NCBI RefSeq assembly: GCF_028640845.1
Contig: NC_080540.1
Coordinates: 159,548,438 to 159,612,437 of the forward strand
Length of the DNA: 64,000 nucleotides
Source of the DNA: Ahaetulla prasina
Lineage: Eukaryota; Chordata; Lepidosauria; Squamata; Colubridae
Direction: 5' to 3'
Numbering within the stretch: position 1 is the first letter of the stretch; each line of letters opens with the position of its first letter. Position numbers and translations under genes: made by a program. Below the pieces are notes generated by a model. That model saw nothing but the letters and a program-made list of their open reading frames with translations. It had not been told where the DNA came from and did not search any database. Of the stretch, positions 29,200 to 41,149 are shown one piece after another.

Positions 29200-31930
29200 T
29201 TTTCTTACCAATTGCCTATGCAGGATATCCCAAGAATGATATTCAGAAGCTGACTGGTCCAGAAGCTTAACAGGAGGGGACAATGGTAGGACTGGCAACA
29301 TTTATGAGCAGTAAAGTCTCAACTAGTCTTGAGTAGGAGATCCTCCTCCTACCTCTGGGAGTGGTAGATTGCTCTGCTTCTAGATGAGACTATAATTTCA
29401 CAATCTCAATCAAAAAAAGGATAGGGTGGGAAGGTGACTGTTTCTAAACATAATTTGTCTTCTATATTTTTCTATTCTTAATACAGAACTGTGGTAAAAA
29501 CACTTAATAGCACCAACCTTTGAGTAGCAAAGGACTCTGACTCCAGATGTCTATAATCCAGCAGCCCAAAGAGAATGGCACCTGGCATATTGTTCTTCAT
29601 TGATCAAATATGTGGCTTATATTTTTACCAGACAGTCTGAAATCCAATAGGACTGTACCAAAGTGTCTCTAATTCCTCAAAAGATGGGCAACTCTACCTA
29701 GGAGTGTCTTAATGTCATACAGAGAATACATTTGTTTCTGAAGCTATATATCCAAATTAAATGCGTATAAATATACATACCCATCATGCTATTGCTTTTT
29801 GGGGTAAGCAACATTATGCAGAAAAGAAGAAAGAAATAGAACGGCAAAAATTATGAGAAATATAACAATATCTACTTACAACAATCATTCACTCTGACTT
29901 TTCTGTCCCTAAAACTACCCCTACTTTCACCACACATTTACATTTTATATTTTGTTTTTTATTCAGTATCCATTTTATTGGCATCACCCAACAACTCATC
30001 CAGATGATCTGTAGCTCAGCATGTTAGCCTGTTTTTCAAAACATATTATTTTTATGCATTTGCATGTTGTCCAGTTGCATGATTCTACAGCTTAAAACTA
30101 CACCAATGAAAATTGTTTTGAGGAATAGTAAGGGTATCACTGGTCAAATATTAGGATAAGAATAAAGGGAAATTAATATATAAACAAAAATGAATAACCA
30201 TTTTAAATTTGCACTGTGGTTTTTCCTCAGAGTGTCATTTCTTACTAGGTGATGGGGATTGTATTTACGATAGTATAATTTAAGTACATCATGCATCAAT
30301 CATGCATTTAAAAAGCAACTAGTAATGTCCTGATTTTGGAAGGAAAGGCCTGAAGATTGAATGAGCATAATATGCACTGGTAAATTCAGAGACCATGATG
30401 GCATCAGCTGGCAATCCAAGAGCAGCTCATTTCCTTTCATTCACCATTGCTGTTAAAAGAATGCCAAGAGATCCTTGCACTCAGAATTTGGGACTAGCCA
30501 TCATTTTGTGATCATAATGTGAGAGTGAAAGGGTGGCATCAGTTCTAAAATTGGGAAGGGCATTTTTCCTGTGAACAAGATTTCTGTACCTAAAAATTAA
30601 TTTTCTCTGCACAACAGGAAACAACTTGATTATATGCTTTACATATAACTTGTAAAATATTATAGACTAATTTGTTTTGGTTTTCTTTTATTAATACTTA
30701 ATCCATCATTCCATTTTAAGATTCTTTTAGATTTAATTTTTCACTTTATTTACTTAATTTTTCACTTAACACAATGTAAGCCGCTCTGAGTCTTCGGAGA
30801 AGGGCGGGATATAAATTCAAATAAAAAAAATAAAATAACTGGAGTTTAATGCATTATTTCTCAAGGTTTAATGTCCACCATCTTTCTATGTCATTCACTT
30901 CATGAGACATGATCTCAGAGGTAATGTAGAATCTCCATGTCATTTTCTAGATAAAAAAGGATGACAAATTTTACCAATCTGGAGAGTAAACAGAGCAGAA
31001 GTGTTAACAGCAAACAAGGCAGCAGCTTTAAATCCTGATCCAAGTCACAGAACCAGTGGCTGCCTTCTTCAGGAAGATAAAAAGATCATTTGTGGCTTTC
31101 TTTAGCTACAATCAGCAATGGCATAATTAAACTGGCATGCATTTTTATAGTTAATGAATACAATTTTGTCTTTTGGCACTACAGGAATTCTGAGAATGTC
31201 TTCATACATTCTTTTGAACCTTTCTTCTCATCAAAGTAACTTGTGTATGTTGTATTAATTTATTACCATATTATACATTTAAATCATCCCTTGATCGTAT
31301 TCTCATGGTGTTTCACAAAATGAATAAAACAACTAAAATGTAAACAAAATGAAGCATTTTAAATAATTACATTAAGTAATACTTAAATAAAGTATTAAAA
31401 GGCATATGGCTATTTATTTTACAGCACAGCATTGTTTAAACTGCACTTAAAATATCTGAGAAAACAAAAATGGTTTTCCATGCCAAAATGACCATTAAGT
31501 AGCATCACAAACTATTCTGGGTTCGTTGTGGTTATTGGTGCTGGATAAAATGTCCAACAGGAAGGAGTATGACTCCTGTGCACACACTCACCCTCTCTAA
31601 TATATCATTTTAAAAAGTAATGAGTTTTAAGGCTCACATCTGAAATATGGAAATAATAATTAACATGGAGAAATGATTAATGGAGGGAAGCTAATCTTGC
31701 TGTTCCAGATTCCATTTCACAGACAATTTCTTTTGAAAGGACGCCATTTCAAACTAGTTCCCCTTTCAGGCTTTCCTGTGATGTATTACGAGATCGGTAC
31801 GTCTAATGAAGTCTTGTGGTCTTGCTATTTTAATGACACACCGAGCACAGTTTGCTTCTTACGGCTTTGCAGCTGCCGCCTGATGATCAATTCCTCCAAT
31901 CTCCCTGTTCCTAACTTCCTGCCCTCTTCC
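29200..31930. other. Intergenic, mostly unique AT-rich DNA
   Basis: No gene was recognised. An L2/SINE tail piece (GTAAGCCGCTCTGAGTCTTC then GGAGAAGGGCGGGATATAAA) lies at about 30776-30835 on the plus strand. Confidence 0.5.
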
Positions 31931-31934
31931 CTCC

Positions 31935-32061
31935 TAGGCCCGGACCAGAAGGTGTGGCTTCTGGTGTGCATTTGTCCGGCTAATCTAGGCCTTGGATGGG
32001 GCTTGACAGGGTCCCTCTGCAGTTCTGAGTTTTTGGGGACAAGAGGAAACAAAACCAGGAG
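31935..32061 (+). other. Possible 5' noncoding exon (SMAGP?)
   Basis: A GC-richer, non-repeat patch ends in a strong donor (GGAG|gtaagtg at 32062) about 2.5 kb upstream of the SMAGP start codon. SMAGP genes have 5' noncoding exons, so this is a candidate. There is no other support. Confidence 0.2.
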
Positions 32062-32451
32062 GTAAGTGAGGCTTCTTCTTCCTACGGTCCCTCCTGATCT
32101 TCTCTGCCTCCACTTCCCACCAAACTCGATCCTGCCACCATTGAACCAAAATAGCCCTGCAGAGGCCTACAGATAATGTTAGGGCTAGGTAGTGTCTTAC
32201 ATGCTTCTGCCCTCCCTGGGTCATTTATTATAGTCTGAGTTCACTTAGCACGCTTAACTAGGGCAGTGGTTGCATTTGCACAACAGGCTAAGCACGCATG
32301 GCTTAACCCATAAAGCCAATCTAACTCATGACGTTTATTGTATAGGTTGGGCATGAGCTCAAACACTGGGCTAAATGTGTAACCCAGTTAAACGTCTGGG
32401 ATGAACTCAGTCATAGTCAACCCACATGTTCTTAGATCCCTTTTGTTAGCT

Positions 32452-32588
32452 CAGTGGTGGGTTGCTACCAGTTCACCCCTGATCAGGCAAACCGGTAGCA
32501 ACGGCGGGAGGCTCCGCCCATCCGCCCTGACGTCTCTGCGTAAGCCCACGAGCGAACCAGTAGCGGGCGAAATTGAAACCCACTACTG
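32452..32588 (+). mobile_element. Family A-related hAT short element (copy 9)
   Basis: The ends are CAGTGGTGGGTTGC and AAACCCACTACTG. The perfect 8-bp duplication tgttagct lies at 32444-32451 and 32589-32596. Confidence 0.87.
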
Positions 32589-32679
32589 TGTTAGCTGTCT
32601 CCAGAACTGAGGTTTCCTCACCCCCTAAATACTCAGTGAGTCCTTTTGGGGATTGGTCCTTTATTTTTTTCCAAGAAAA

Positions 32680-33020
32680 TACGGCCACTGGCCGAGCGGT
32701 TAAGCCGTGGGGCTTGTCAACTGGAAGGTTGGCAGTTTGAGACCAAGTACTGTATGATAGAGTGAGCTTCCTTTCCTGCCCCAGCTCCTGCTCACCTAGC
32801 CGTTCAAAAGCATGCAAATGCAAGTAGATAAATAAGTAGAGATCAGTGGGAAGGTAACCTGCCTTCCCTGTGCTTTCAGCGTATAAGTCATGCTGGCCAC
32901 ATGACCACGGAAACACCTTTGAACAATGGTGGCTTTCTCGGCTAGGAAACAGAGATGAGCACTGTCCCCTAGAGTCAGACACGAGGGGCAGGGGAAACCT
33001 TCACCTTTACCTTTTTACTG
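32680..33020 (+). mobile_element. Sauria SINE, near full length
   Basis: The tRNA-like head GGCCGAGCGGTTAAGCC has a box-A shape. Box B-like GTTTGAGACC follows at about 32736, then the BovB-type body (GGCCACATGACCACGGAAAC, CCCTAGAGTCAGACACGAGG) and the tail ACCTTCACCTTTACC. It is in sense orientation and diverged. Confidence 0.85.
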
Positions 33021-33914
33021 TACCTAAAAAAAGCCTTTGAAAGGATGACGTCCTCACTTGTAGTTAGTTCCCTTTTCTCTGTTGAATATATGGGTGACCT
33101 AACCCAATGACCCACTCCGAATGTTAAGTCTGGAAATAGATCTGGCTCTGGTTTCTTCCTATTGCAGAATTCTTGGAACAGATGCTAGGTTTTTTTTCTG
33201 TAGTCATCCTTATCATTCTATGAGTCAACTGCTTTTTGCCATCTATCCTGATCTTCATCTCTTAGCTTTCACCTTTTAGCCTTTACCTAAACTAATGACT
33301 TCTTGCGGTGGTGTTCCTGGTCTTACCTCAGAACTGTCCTGTCTTCATTTTTCTACTGTGCAGTTCTCTCACCTGATCCCATTTCTATTTCTTTTTACGC
33401 CACTCATTTCTCACAGAGTTCTTCTTCGTGATCTGTGAGTTTGTTGTACATGTTGATACATTAGATTTTCATTTTTGTTTTAGAGATACGCCTTCTTCCA
33501 TTCTTTATTAACTCTTCGTGATAATCAGCCCCTTGGGTTCTTTGTGCTATTATACCTGCTCTAAATATATTACATGCCAGACTACTTTTGAAAATAATTT
33601 AAAAGCCTCAGTCAGAGCAAGATGCAGCAGTCAGAGACGTGATTACTTCTGGTTGCTCGGATAACCTGCCAGTTTTAAAAGAACTTCACAGATTGTTTAT
33701 TTGCTTGTAGTCCCTATTCAGAAGTGCTGGTGCATGCTTTTAACCGGTACTCTCCTTCCTCCCTTTTTGTCGGTGACCTGTCAAAGTCACAGAAAAAAAC
33801 TGCACGGCTAATAATTGTTTAAAATTTTAATGAGTGGTAAGCTCCTTGGGGTGTGCTCCTTGGGGTGTGCTCCTTAGTAAGTCTGTTTAGAAATTCAGTT
33901 GCTATTACTTAACA

Positions 33915-34045
33915 GTTCTAGTCCTGCCTTAGGCATGAAAGCCAGCTGGGTGACTTTGAGACAGTCAGCTTCTCTCCAACATAAGAAAGGAACTGGCAAG
34001 AAAAATGTTGCCAAGAAAACTGCAGGGTTGACCTGATGGAGCTAA
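33915..34045 (+). mobile_element. tRNA-derived SINE fragment
   Basis: TTCTAGTCCTGCCTTAGGC, GAAAGCCAGCTGGGTGACTT and TTGCCAAGAAAACTGCAGGG match the body of the SINE family seen at 28,990. Confidence 0.65.
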
Positions 34046-34133
34046 TAAAGTCCATGGGGTGTACTTTTTAGTAAGCTTGTTTAAAAATGCAAGCAGCTTT
34101 ACTGAAGTTACCAGTCTGTAATTGATACTTAAG

Positions 34134-34276
34134 AGGAGGAGGAGGAGGAGGAGGAGGAGGAGGAGGAGGAGGAGGAGGAGGAGGAGGAGGAGAAGAAGAA
34201 GAAGAAGAAGAAGAAGAAGAAGAAGAAGAAGAAGAAGAAGAAGAAGAAGAAGAAGAAGAGAGGGAGGGAGAGAGAG

Positions 34277-34348
<72 letters not shown>
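34134..34348. repeat. (GGA)n-(GAA)n-(GAAA)n compound microsatellite
   Basis: Three successive purine arrays within about 215 bp, lying about 180 bp upstream of the first SMAGP coding exon. Long poly-Arg and poly-Leu frames here are artefacts. Confidence 0.95.
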
Positions 34349-34526
34349 TATAATAGCATCTTGCACAAAGTGATCAGCAGTAATGATGAACTGATAAATT
34401 TCTGTTCATAGCATTAATCTGGATAACAGCATTATCTTTTGGTTTTCTTTCTTTTGGTTTCCTCAACTTCAAATCTTTTTTACAATTTTAAAAAGTCAAA
34501 ACAACTAAACGAAGAAGGGTGATGCC

Positions 34527-34560
34527 ATGGCAGCTATTCCAACAACGTCATCGGCCACAG
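34527..34560 (+). CDS. SMAGP: SMAGP first coding exon
   Basis: The start is ATG 34527 in a good context (gccATGG). The exon ends CACAG|gtaagt in phase 1. An out-of-frame ATG lies 5 bases upstream at 34522. An acceptor-like AG at 34494-34495 after a T-rich tract may open this exon, with noncoding exons further upstream. Confidence 0.75.
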
Positions 34561-37144
34561 GTAAGTGCGCTCAGTAATAAGGGGATGGTAAAATAAAAAT
34601 ATTTTTACATAAAGGAAAACTTGCTGCTTTAATCTGTATAGGGTGTAGGATGGAGAATAAGCTTACTCACAAAATGACAGATGTGGAAAATTATTTTTCC
34701 CTGGGCTGCGTCATTTCAGCGGCTCAGAGTATTTTATTGTTGAGAGCCTCTGGATAGGATTTAAAAGTATATGTACAATATCTAACATAATTAGCCACTT
34801 TATAACAAATTATGGTAGTAGGGGAGAAGGTAGTTATCTTCTTTCAAGATAACTTCTTGTTAAATCAAGAGGTGGAGGTGGCTGCAGAGAAACAGAGAAC
34901 ATACTCAGGAAACATCTTCCTTCTAGTTGAGTCCACATAAACCCATAGTTGAGTTTGTTGAATACAGCATATAAAGTTATAAACCATACTGTAATACACA
35001 ACTCTTAAGCTACAAATCATGGTTCCATTCCATTAGATTTTGTGTGTGATGAGAGATTTTTATAAGAAGATAAAATATCACTTGAAAATCCAAAACAGTT
35101 GACTTCATCATTTGCAAGTTAAGTAAAATAGTCCTCTGATTTTTTTAAAGTTTGCAACTGCAAATAAAGTTATGCAATTTACTAATATCAATATTACAGA
35201 GCGCAAGAGAACAAGATGCAGATTTTCTCAGTTGGAATTCAATTCCCTAAGTAAGACTTCTGAAGATATGCAGATAAAAAAAACTGATTAAATATTGGAA
35301 GGTTAGTGTATGTTCCATTACGACAAACAGAGGCCACAATCAGAAAGCATAAGTCTGCATGCCCCTAACTAAAGAAACCCAATTCCAATGGCAAGGCTTT
35401 GAATTTGAGCCCAGTTAACCCTACTGAGCAATAAATACCAAAGTTTGGAATGGAAATCCTTCTTCAGTAATGACAGCTGCTGTTGCGTAGGCGGAGAGTG
35501 CTAAGATTTATCCTATAAATATATGCGGACCTTTTTTTCAATTCACCTAAATTTGCTTAAGTCCTAAATCTTTGCTCCACAAGGAAGGCATGCCACTGTT
35601 TTCTTCACAAACATTCTCAGTGCAATCTGGACCAAAGATCCCAGGTTTTGTCTGTCTGTGTGGGTGTTGCTTTGTTGACTTACTGGTTTGCTTCTGGCAT
35701 TCTCAGAATCTGAATTCAGAAAAGTGAAGGCTGAAGTATTTAGAGAGAATGGTATATTTGGCTCTGCAGTATTCCTCAAATTTATCAATTATAGATGACA
35801 TGATAATAGACCACCTATGGCATACAAGCTGTATGACTTTGATACATGTATTTGTGGACATACATGGAAGGCAACAATATTGCATTAGGATATCAGCACC
35901 TAAACGTCACAAATTACATTCTCTGGACATTTTGCAGTATACAAAATGATGCCAGTATGTAATTCACATTTGCATAATGGCTTCATTCACAATTTTATTA
36001 CCACTGTGGCTTCTACTAGAAGCCCAGATCAAGGAAGCTACATTATTGTTTTGTGTAAATTGTGAGCCCAGCCTCTTGCCTGAATGATAAGAATGTAGAT
36101 GTTTCTATGTGTAAAAATTATTTATAGAAATACTTGGTTTTGGTTAATTTCCTTCCTCTTTTATCTTTGAAAACATAAGGAAGCAGTGTTTCTTTGCTGT
36201 AGAAACAACCACGAGAAGGGAGGACTCATCATACTCTATATCAGTGCTTCTCAAATAGTGGGGCGGGCCCCCCAGGGGGGGCGCGAGGCTCCGTAAAGGG
36301 GGGCGCGTTTGACCTCGGCAAACACTGTCATAACAAGCTAAGCCCCATGTTTACAGTCACGCGGGGGGCGTGAAAAATGTTTTCTTCTTCCTAGGGGGGC
36401 ATGACAGAAAATAATTGAGAAGCACTGCTCTGTATTGACTATAGCCCATTTAGTTGGCATTTCCTCTGTTCCCACTAGACTTCATCCACACATAGATTAT
36501 TAGATCATCATCCCGTACTGAGCCATGATTTTTAATCATGGTTTCCTGACTGAGCTAAAATAGGCTATGTTCATAAAAAGGTTGGTTTGCAAAACACCGC
36601 TGCTGTTAGAACAACATGCCAAAATGGAAACCAAGTAAATCAGATACTGGTTTAGTGCAGGGCTTCTCAATCTGATTGATTTAAAGATGTCTGGACTTCA
36701 ATTCATTCAGTTCTGGGAGTTGAAATCCATACGTGTTAAGGTTGAGAAACATGGACTTACTGCAGTGAGCGAATCTAGTCACTGATATTATTTCACCCGA
36801 AGAATCTAGCACATCGTTTTTTCATTTCTTTGTGCAATGCAACCACGCAAATCTCAGAAATCTGTCATAGTATTCCTGAAACAATACTAGAATGTCATTC
36901 TATGTTAGATTCTGGCACCATCCATGTTGAAAACAGCACACAATCTTAAGACAGTAGCCATCCCACTATTCCTTCTTTGGCAAGTAGCTATAACAATTTG
37001 CAATAAATGTCACAGTATGCTTCAGCATCCAAAAGTTATTTGAAAGGTAAGCAAAAGTTATCATTTCTATTATTTCTAGTGTAATTTCTTTCTTTGCTAA
37101 TAATAAGTCCTTTCTTTGAGAGAACTGGGCAGTTCAGTAATCTG

Positions 37145-37204
<60 letters not shown>

Positions 37205-37214
37205 ATATATATAT

Positions 37215-37288
<74 letters not shown>

Positions 37289-40200
37289 AGGGAGGGAGAG
37301 AGATGTAATAAAGATTGTGAGCTTTGCATTCATAGGAACATATCTATTCATTCTGCTTTTTGTTTCCTTTTTCTCTGACTCCATTTAACTTTCTCCAAAT
37401 AATTACTGGATGAACTGGCTGTAATGTCATAGCATGTTTGCAATTATTCTAATGTCTCAGGAAAAGCTCAAAGTTCTTCAGAGAGACCAGCCTATTTATT
37501 TGGAAATAAAGATTTCTTAAACAACCTAGATTTTCACATCATGCTGAACCATTTTTGGCATGACTATTATTTACTGAATATACGACAAATAAACAGATCC
37601 AATTAAACAGATTCACCCAACATGCTAAGCTGAAACCAAACTACAGCATATGATGCCAAATTAAGATTGCTTCCAAGACAGACTTCAAGTCAAAATGAGG
37701 TTTGCTTGTTTGTATTGTTTTAAAACTGGTCAGTGTGATTTATAAACTATGAGTTACAGCTTAGATTGGATATAAATTTCACCATTTAAGTTCCAGTAAA
37801 AAAAAAAAATCAAGGTTAAACAAATGTCATTTTACCATGTTGTACATACATAATCTAAAGTTAACATTGTGTATTGTTAAAAAGATGTTCATTTCTGCAC
37901 AGGCGAAAATACGGGATAACCTGGAAAGAGAGCTTTGCAAGGGACAGGATCAAAAGGCATAATTCCACACATCAATTTTAGCTAACCAGACATTAGATAG
38001 GTTCCTGTCATGCATAATGTTACTGATGATTTTGTTAGGATAGAGAGCAGAGATGGCAGGTTCTGACCAGTTCTGGAGAACCAGTAGCGGAAATTTTGAG
38101 TAGTTTGGAGAACCGGTAAATACCACTTCTGACTGGCCCCGCCCCCTGCCTCCCGAGTCCCAGCTGATTGGGAAGAAATGGAGATTTTGCAGTAAGCTTC
38201 CCCTGGGTTGGGTGGGAATAGAGATTTTACAGTATCCTTCCCCTGCCACGCCCATCAAGCCATGCCACACCCACCAAGCCACACCCACAGAACTGGTAGT
38301 AAAAAGTTTGAAACCCACCACTGATGTAGAGGGTATAAAACTGCTTCACGAATATAATTCAATTTTGCAGCAGGGGAAAGTGGGAGAAAAGGATGAGGTG
38401 TGTACATGGTTGAATGCCTTGGACTTGGCCAGAGTTTTGGGAGAATAGGTTGTTATCTGCAGCCTGGAAAACATTGGTCTAGTCAGAGGCCCTTATGATA
38501 AGATCCTTCGATGTCATACATTCTTGTAAAGAGTTTGGCTCCCAAATAGCTGGCAAGTCTTAGAAATCTTTAGAAATGAGCTGCTGGCAGAACATTTGTT
38601 CCTGCTGGCACTTCCACTGTTGTACATTATTAGATATTCACTGAGTAAGCCTGATTACCTAAGCCCTGAAACACTACAGAACAGACCTGTTTCTGCTTTG
38701 TAACTGGAGCCAAAGGTTGAAGGCTTTTATTGAGCAACTCTTCCAGCAGCTTCAATGGCACTTTTCTTCCCCTTGCAGTTTGGCCAGTTATTTCACCAAA
38801 ATTACTTGTCCCTAATCATTGCAAGCTCTCTTTGCAATTGTTGCTGCATATTACGCCTCAGCATTTCATCTTATTTAGTGGACACTTTTTTCCCTGTAGA
38901 AAAACAACAACATGTGTCTGTGTGCGTGTGCGCGCAGGATGCCTACTTCTGGAAGATGTAGTATATGTATTAGAATACTGTACGTATTCTCATTCCTTCT
39001 CCAAGGAAATCATTGCGCCTTCTTGCTCTTCTTGTCAGTATAGCTCTGGGAAGTAGGTTAGCCTGAAAGGTTGGAGGTCGGGGTGCGGAGAGCCTGTTGC
39101 GAGGTCATCCTTCCCCCTCTTCCATTTTCATGGTGGAAAGGAATTTGAATCTGGACTTCCTACTTCAAATCAAGCTTGCCGTCTGCTGCTATATTGACGT
39201 CTCCCTCTTTTTTCCTCCATGAAGGGATGCTGACCAGTCCGTTCATGAAGAAGATGAACACGCCTGCGTCCCAAGAGGATGCCAATATGGCTGTTATAGG
39301 AGGTATTGGCCATTATCTTTTCAGAGCTAAGTATGGGGTGCACTCCAACATAGCCCCAAAGCATTAATGGTAAAGCCAGCAAAGCATAGATGGCAGGTGG
39401 TAAAAGTGCCAGTGCATCCTACGTTTGAGGAGGTCATCCCAGATCAAACCTGCGTATCTTTGACACAAGGGGAGATATTTTTTTCAGCCAATGTCTGCAC
39501 TTTATTAGTATTGTATACGAGTACATTCATGCACAGCGTGTAGACTTTTGGGCATCCTAGGACAAGAGTGTGATGCTCGTTTTGCTTATCCCTTGAGGTT
39601 AACTAAGACTACCCACTTAGCACATTTTATTTTGTGATATGCAAGGTGATATACCATTCCTTTTTGGTAGTGTTTTTGGAGGTAATGGTCCCAGGAGCAA
39701 TGGCCTTTTCCATCCTTATTCTAATGCTTTTTTTCTTAATCATCCTCTGTTCAAAGGCAGGCTTCTGCCTCTTGTGTATGGGTTACTATTTTGACTCAAA
39801 AGAAATGGTTAAGCAGTTCTAGAGGGGAACAAAATCACTCATCTAGTCCAGGGAGCTATTATGCGAAAGCCCTCTCTTCTTTACCCCCGTGTCGAAACCT
39901 TGACTAACACTTGTTTTCAAGCCGTATTATTGTATTTAATGTATCTATACTGCCTGCTTGTAGAGGATGAGGCATACAGCTCTGGGCAAAAAATTCATTC
40001 AGAGGACAGTCACCTTAGAAGCCTTTTTCTGCTGCTTTCCATATAACCTCTAAGGAGCCACGTTATCATCCCATGAAAGGATAGGAAGTTAAGTCTCTTG
40101 TCGATCGGGGGCTGTAATTCTTAAAGAGGGCCAGAATCAATTTCAGCATTTGTATCATTATGGAAACTATATAACTTTTCCATAAATGAATCTGAAAAAT

Positions 40201-41085
40201 GAAGGCTTGCAGATTCAGGAAGAATACAGCTTGGCAGGACTTAGCAGGCAAAGGCGATGTCGGTGCACGAACATAAAAACAAGACTGTTGATGAGATCCA
40301 TTCGCTGTGTGTCCACTCCTTCAGTGGGAGCTCAGTGGTAGATCACAAGGCATGTGCAGCATTTTGATCCGATTCCCATGTTGTCTAAAATTTTTACATA
40401 CATATATTAAAGCATGGGGAATTCTGGGAGTTGAAGTTCACGTAGCTTAAAGTTGCTGAGCTTGAGAAAGGCGGTCTAATGTAGAAGTTTATTTACACTC
40501 TTGAGCATAAACCTCAATTACTTTTAATTATAAATAAAATGTAAGGAATGGGCTCTAGGTTCCTCCCTCCATAAATTCCTCATCGCTCAGTGCTGTTTTG
40601 CTTCAATTCTTTTAATCTTATTCTACCATTTAAAGTCATAGGTAGAAAGGCATTCGGCCTAAAAGGTTGCTATAGTTCTAACCACTATTAAGATTAGCTC
40701 CCCTAAATGAACTCTACATTTTTGCTTTCAAATGTTACCTTTCTGGCAACAAATATAATGGTAGATAAAATGGTAAAGGAAAAGGGAGGGGGTCTGTGCT
40801 ACAGAGAAACTAGCAGGTAAGATAGAAGCTTGTTCTCAGGCTAACAATTGTTTGGTCTGCTCTGAAACGATCTGCTCTAAACAGTTTCTTTTCTCTATTT
40901 TGTTTCAAGCTGTTATTGCCGTGGTTTTTCTCACTCTCCTTTCAGTCGTTGTGATAATCGTTATTTACCTGTACAAGAATAAAGGCAACTATCACACTTA
41001 TGAACAACCTGAAGCAGATCCAGAGGGATCAGTCCAAATGGAAGACTTCCCCTATAAACGTGAAAAAGAAGAGTACTTCATATAG
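34527..41085 (+). CDS. SMAGP: SMAGP (small cell adhesion glycoprotein), complete
   Basis: SMAGP is a small single-pass membrane glycoprotein of epithelial cell contacts. Three coding exons, 34527-34560, 39225-39302 and 40910-41085, join in phase (34+78+176 nt) to 95 codons and TAG. Human SMAGP is 97 residues. The N-terminus is short, extracellular and Ser/Thr-rich (MAAIPTTSSATGMLTSPF). A transmembrane helix (AVIAVVFLTLLSVVVIIVIY) follows, then a basic stop-transfer LYKNKGNY and a cytoplasmic tail ending EKEEYFI, which is the family's hallmark C-terminus. The tail is conserved and the ectodomain diverged. The gene sits between BIN2 and DAZAP2, as in human. Confidence 0.93.
34600..36240. other. 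SMAGP intron 1, unique sequence
   Basis: No gene or repeat family was recognised in this part of the intron. Confidence 0.5.
36242..36427 (+). mobile_element. hAT short element (CAGTGCTTCTCAAATAGTGG type)
   Basis: The ends are CAGTGCTTCTCAAATAG and AATTGAGAAGCACTG, with G/C-run interior (GGGGGGGCGCG). The duplication is ctctatat (36234-36241) and ctctgtat (36428-36435). Confidence 0.82.
36657..36752. mobile_element. Family E-like hAT, diverged
   Basis: GGCTTCTCAATCTGATTG ... GGGAGTTGAAATCCATACG ... GGTTGAGAAACATG has the palindromic layout of family E. Target duplications are not clear. Confidence 0.5.
37147..37302. repeat. (GT)n-(AT)n-(AG)n compound microsatellite
   Basis: About 24 GT units, then an AT/ACAT block, then AG and GGGA units, in SMAGP intron 1. 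Confidence 0.95.
38048..38323 (-). mobile_element. Family A hAT-type short element (copy 10)
   Basis: The duplication is atagagag (38040-38047) and atgtagag (38324-38331). The interior matches copy 3. Confidence 0.8.
39225..39302 (+). CDS. SMAGP: SMAGP second coding exon
   Basis: The acceptor is after cctccatgaag (exon begins GGATGCTGACC) and the donor is GGAG|gtattg. It is 78 nt, phase 1 to phase 1. It encodes GMLTSPFMKKMNTP and SQEDANMAVIG. The hydrophobic end starts the transmembrane helix that continues in the next exon. Confidence 0.8.
40416..40478 (-). mobile_element. Family E hAT, half copy
   Basis: GGAATTCTGGGAGTTGAAGT then TTAAAGTTGCTGAGC is one arm of the palindromic element, in SMAGP intron 2. 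Confidence 0.6.
40910..41085 (+). CDS. SMAGP: SMAGP last coding exon (transmembrane and tail)
   Basis: The acceptor is ttttgtttcaag. The exon encodes most of the transmembrane helix and the cytoplasmic tail (YEQPEADPEGSVQMEDFPY, then KREKEEYFI and TAG). This is the best conserved part of the gene and fixes its identity. Confidence 0.93.
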
Positions 41086-41127
41086 AAGATACCGGACTGC
41101 TGCCATGTTTTAGACTGTCCTAACTTA

Positions 41128-41133
41128 AATAAA
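41128..41133 (+). terminator. SMAGP: SMAGP polyadenylation signal candidate
   Basis: AATAAA lies 43 bases after the SMAGP stop codon. No stronger signal is seen before the convergent DAZAP2 3' end. Confidence 0.55.
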
Positions 41134-41149
41134 CAAAAGTTTTAAGTTT

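Noticed and set aside
31673..32065. 130-codon plus-strand frame
   Set aside because: It has no recognisable domain and no splice or codon signal. Its 3' end overlaps a possible noncoding exon only.
33965..34373. Poly-Arg and poly-Leu frames over 80-130 codons
   Set aside because: They are translations of (GGA)n, (GAA)n and (GAAA)n repeats.
37036..37384. Frames of repeated Cys-Val, Tyr-Ile and Glu-Arg
   Set aside because: They are translations of the GT/AT/AG compound microsatellite.
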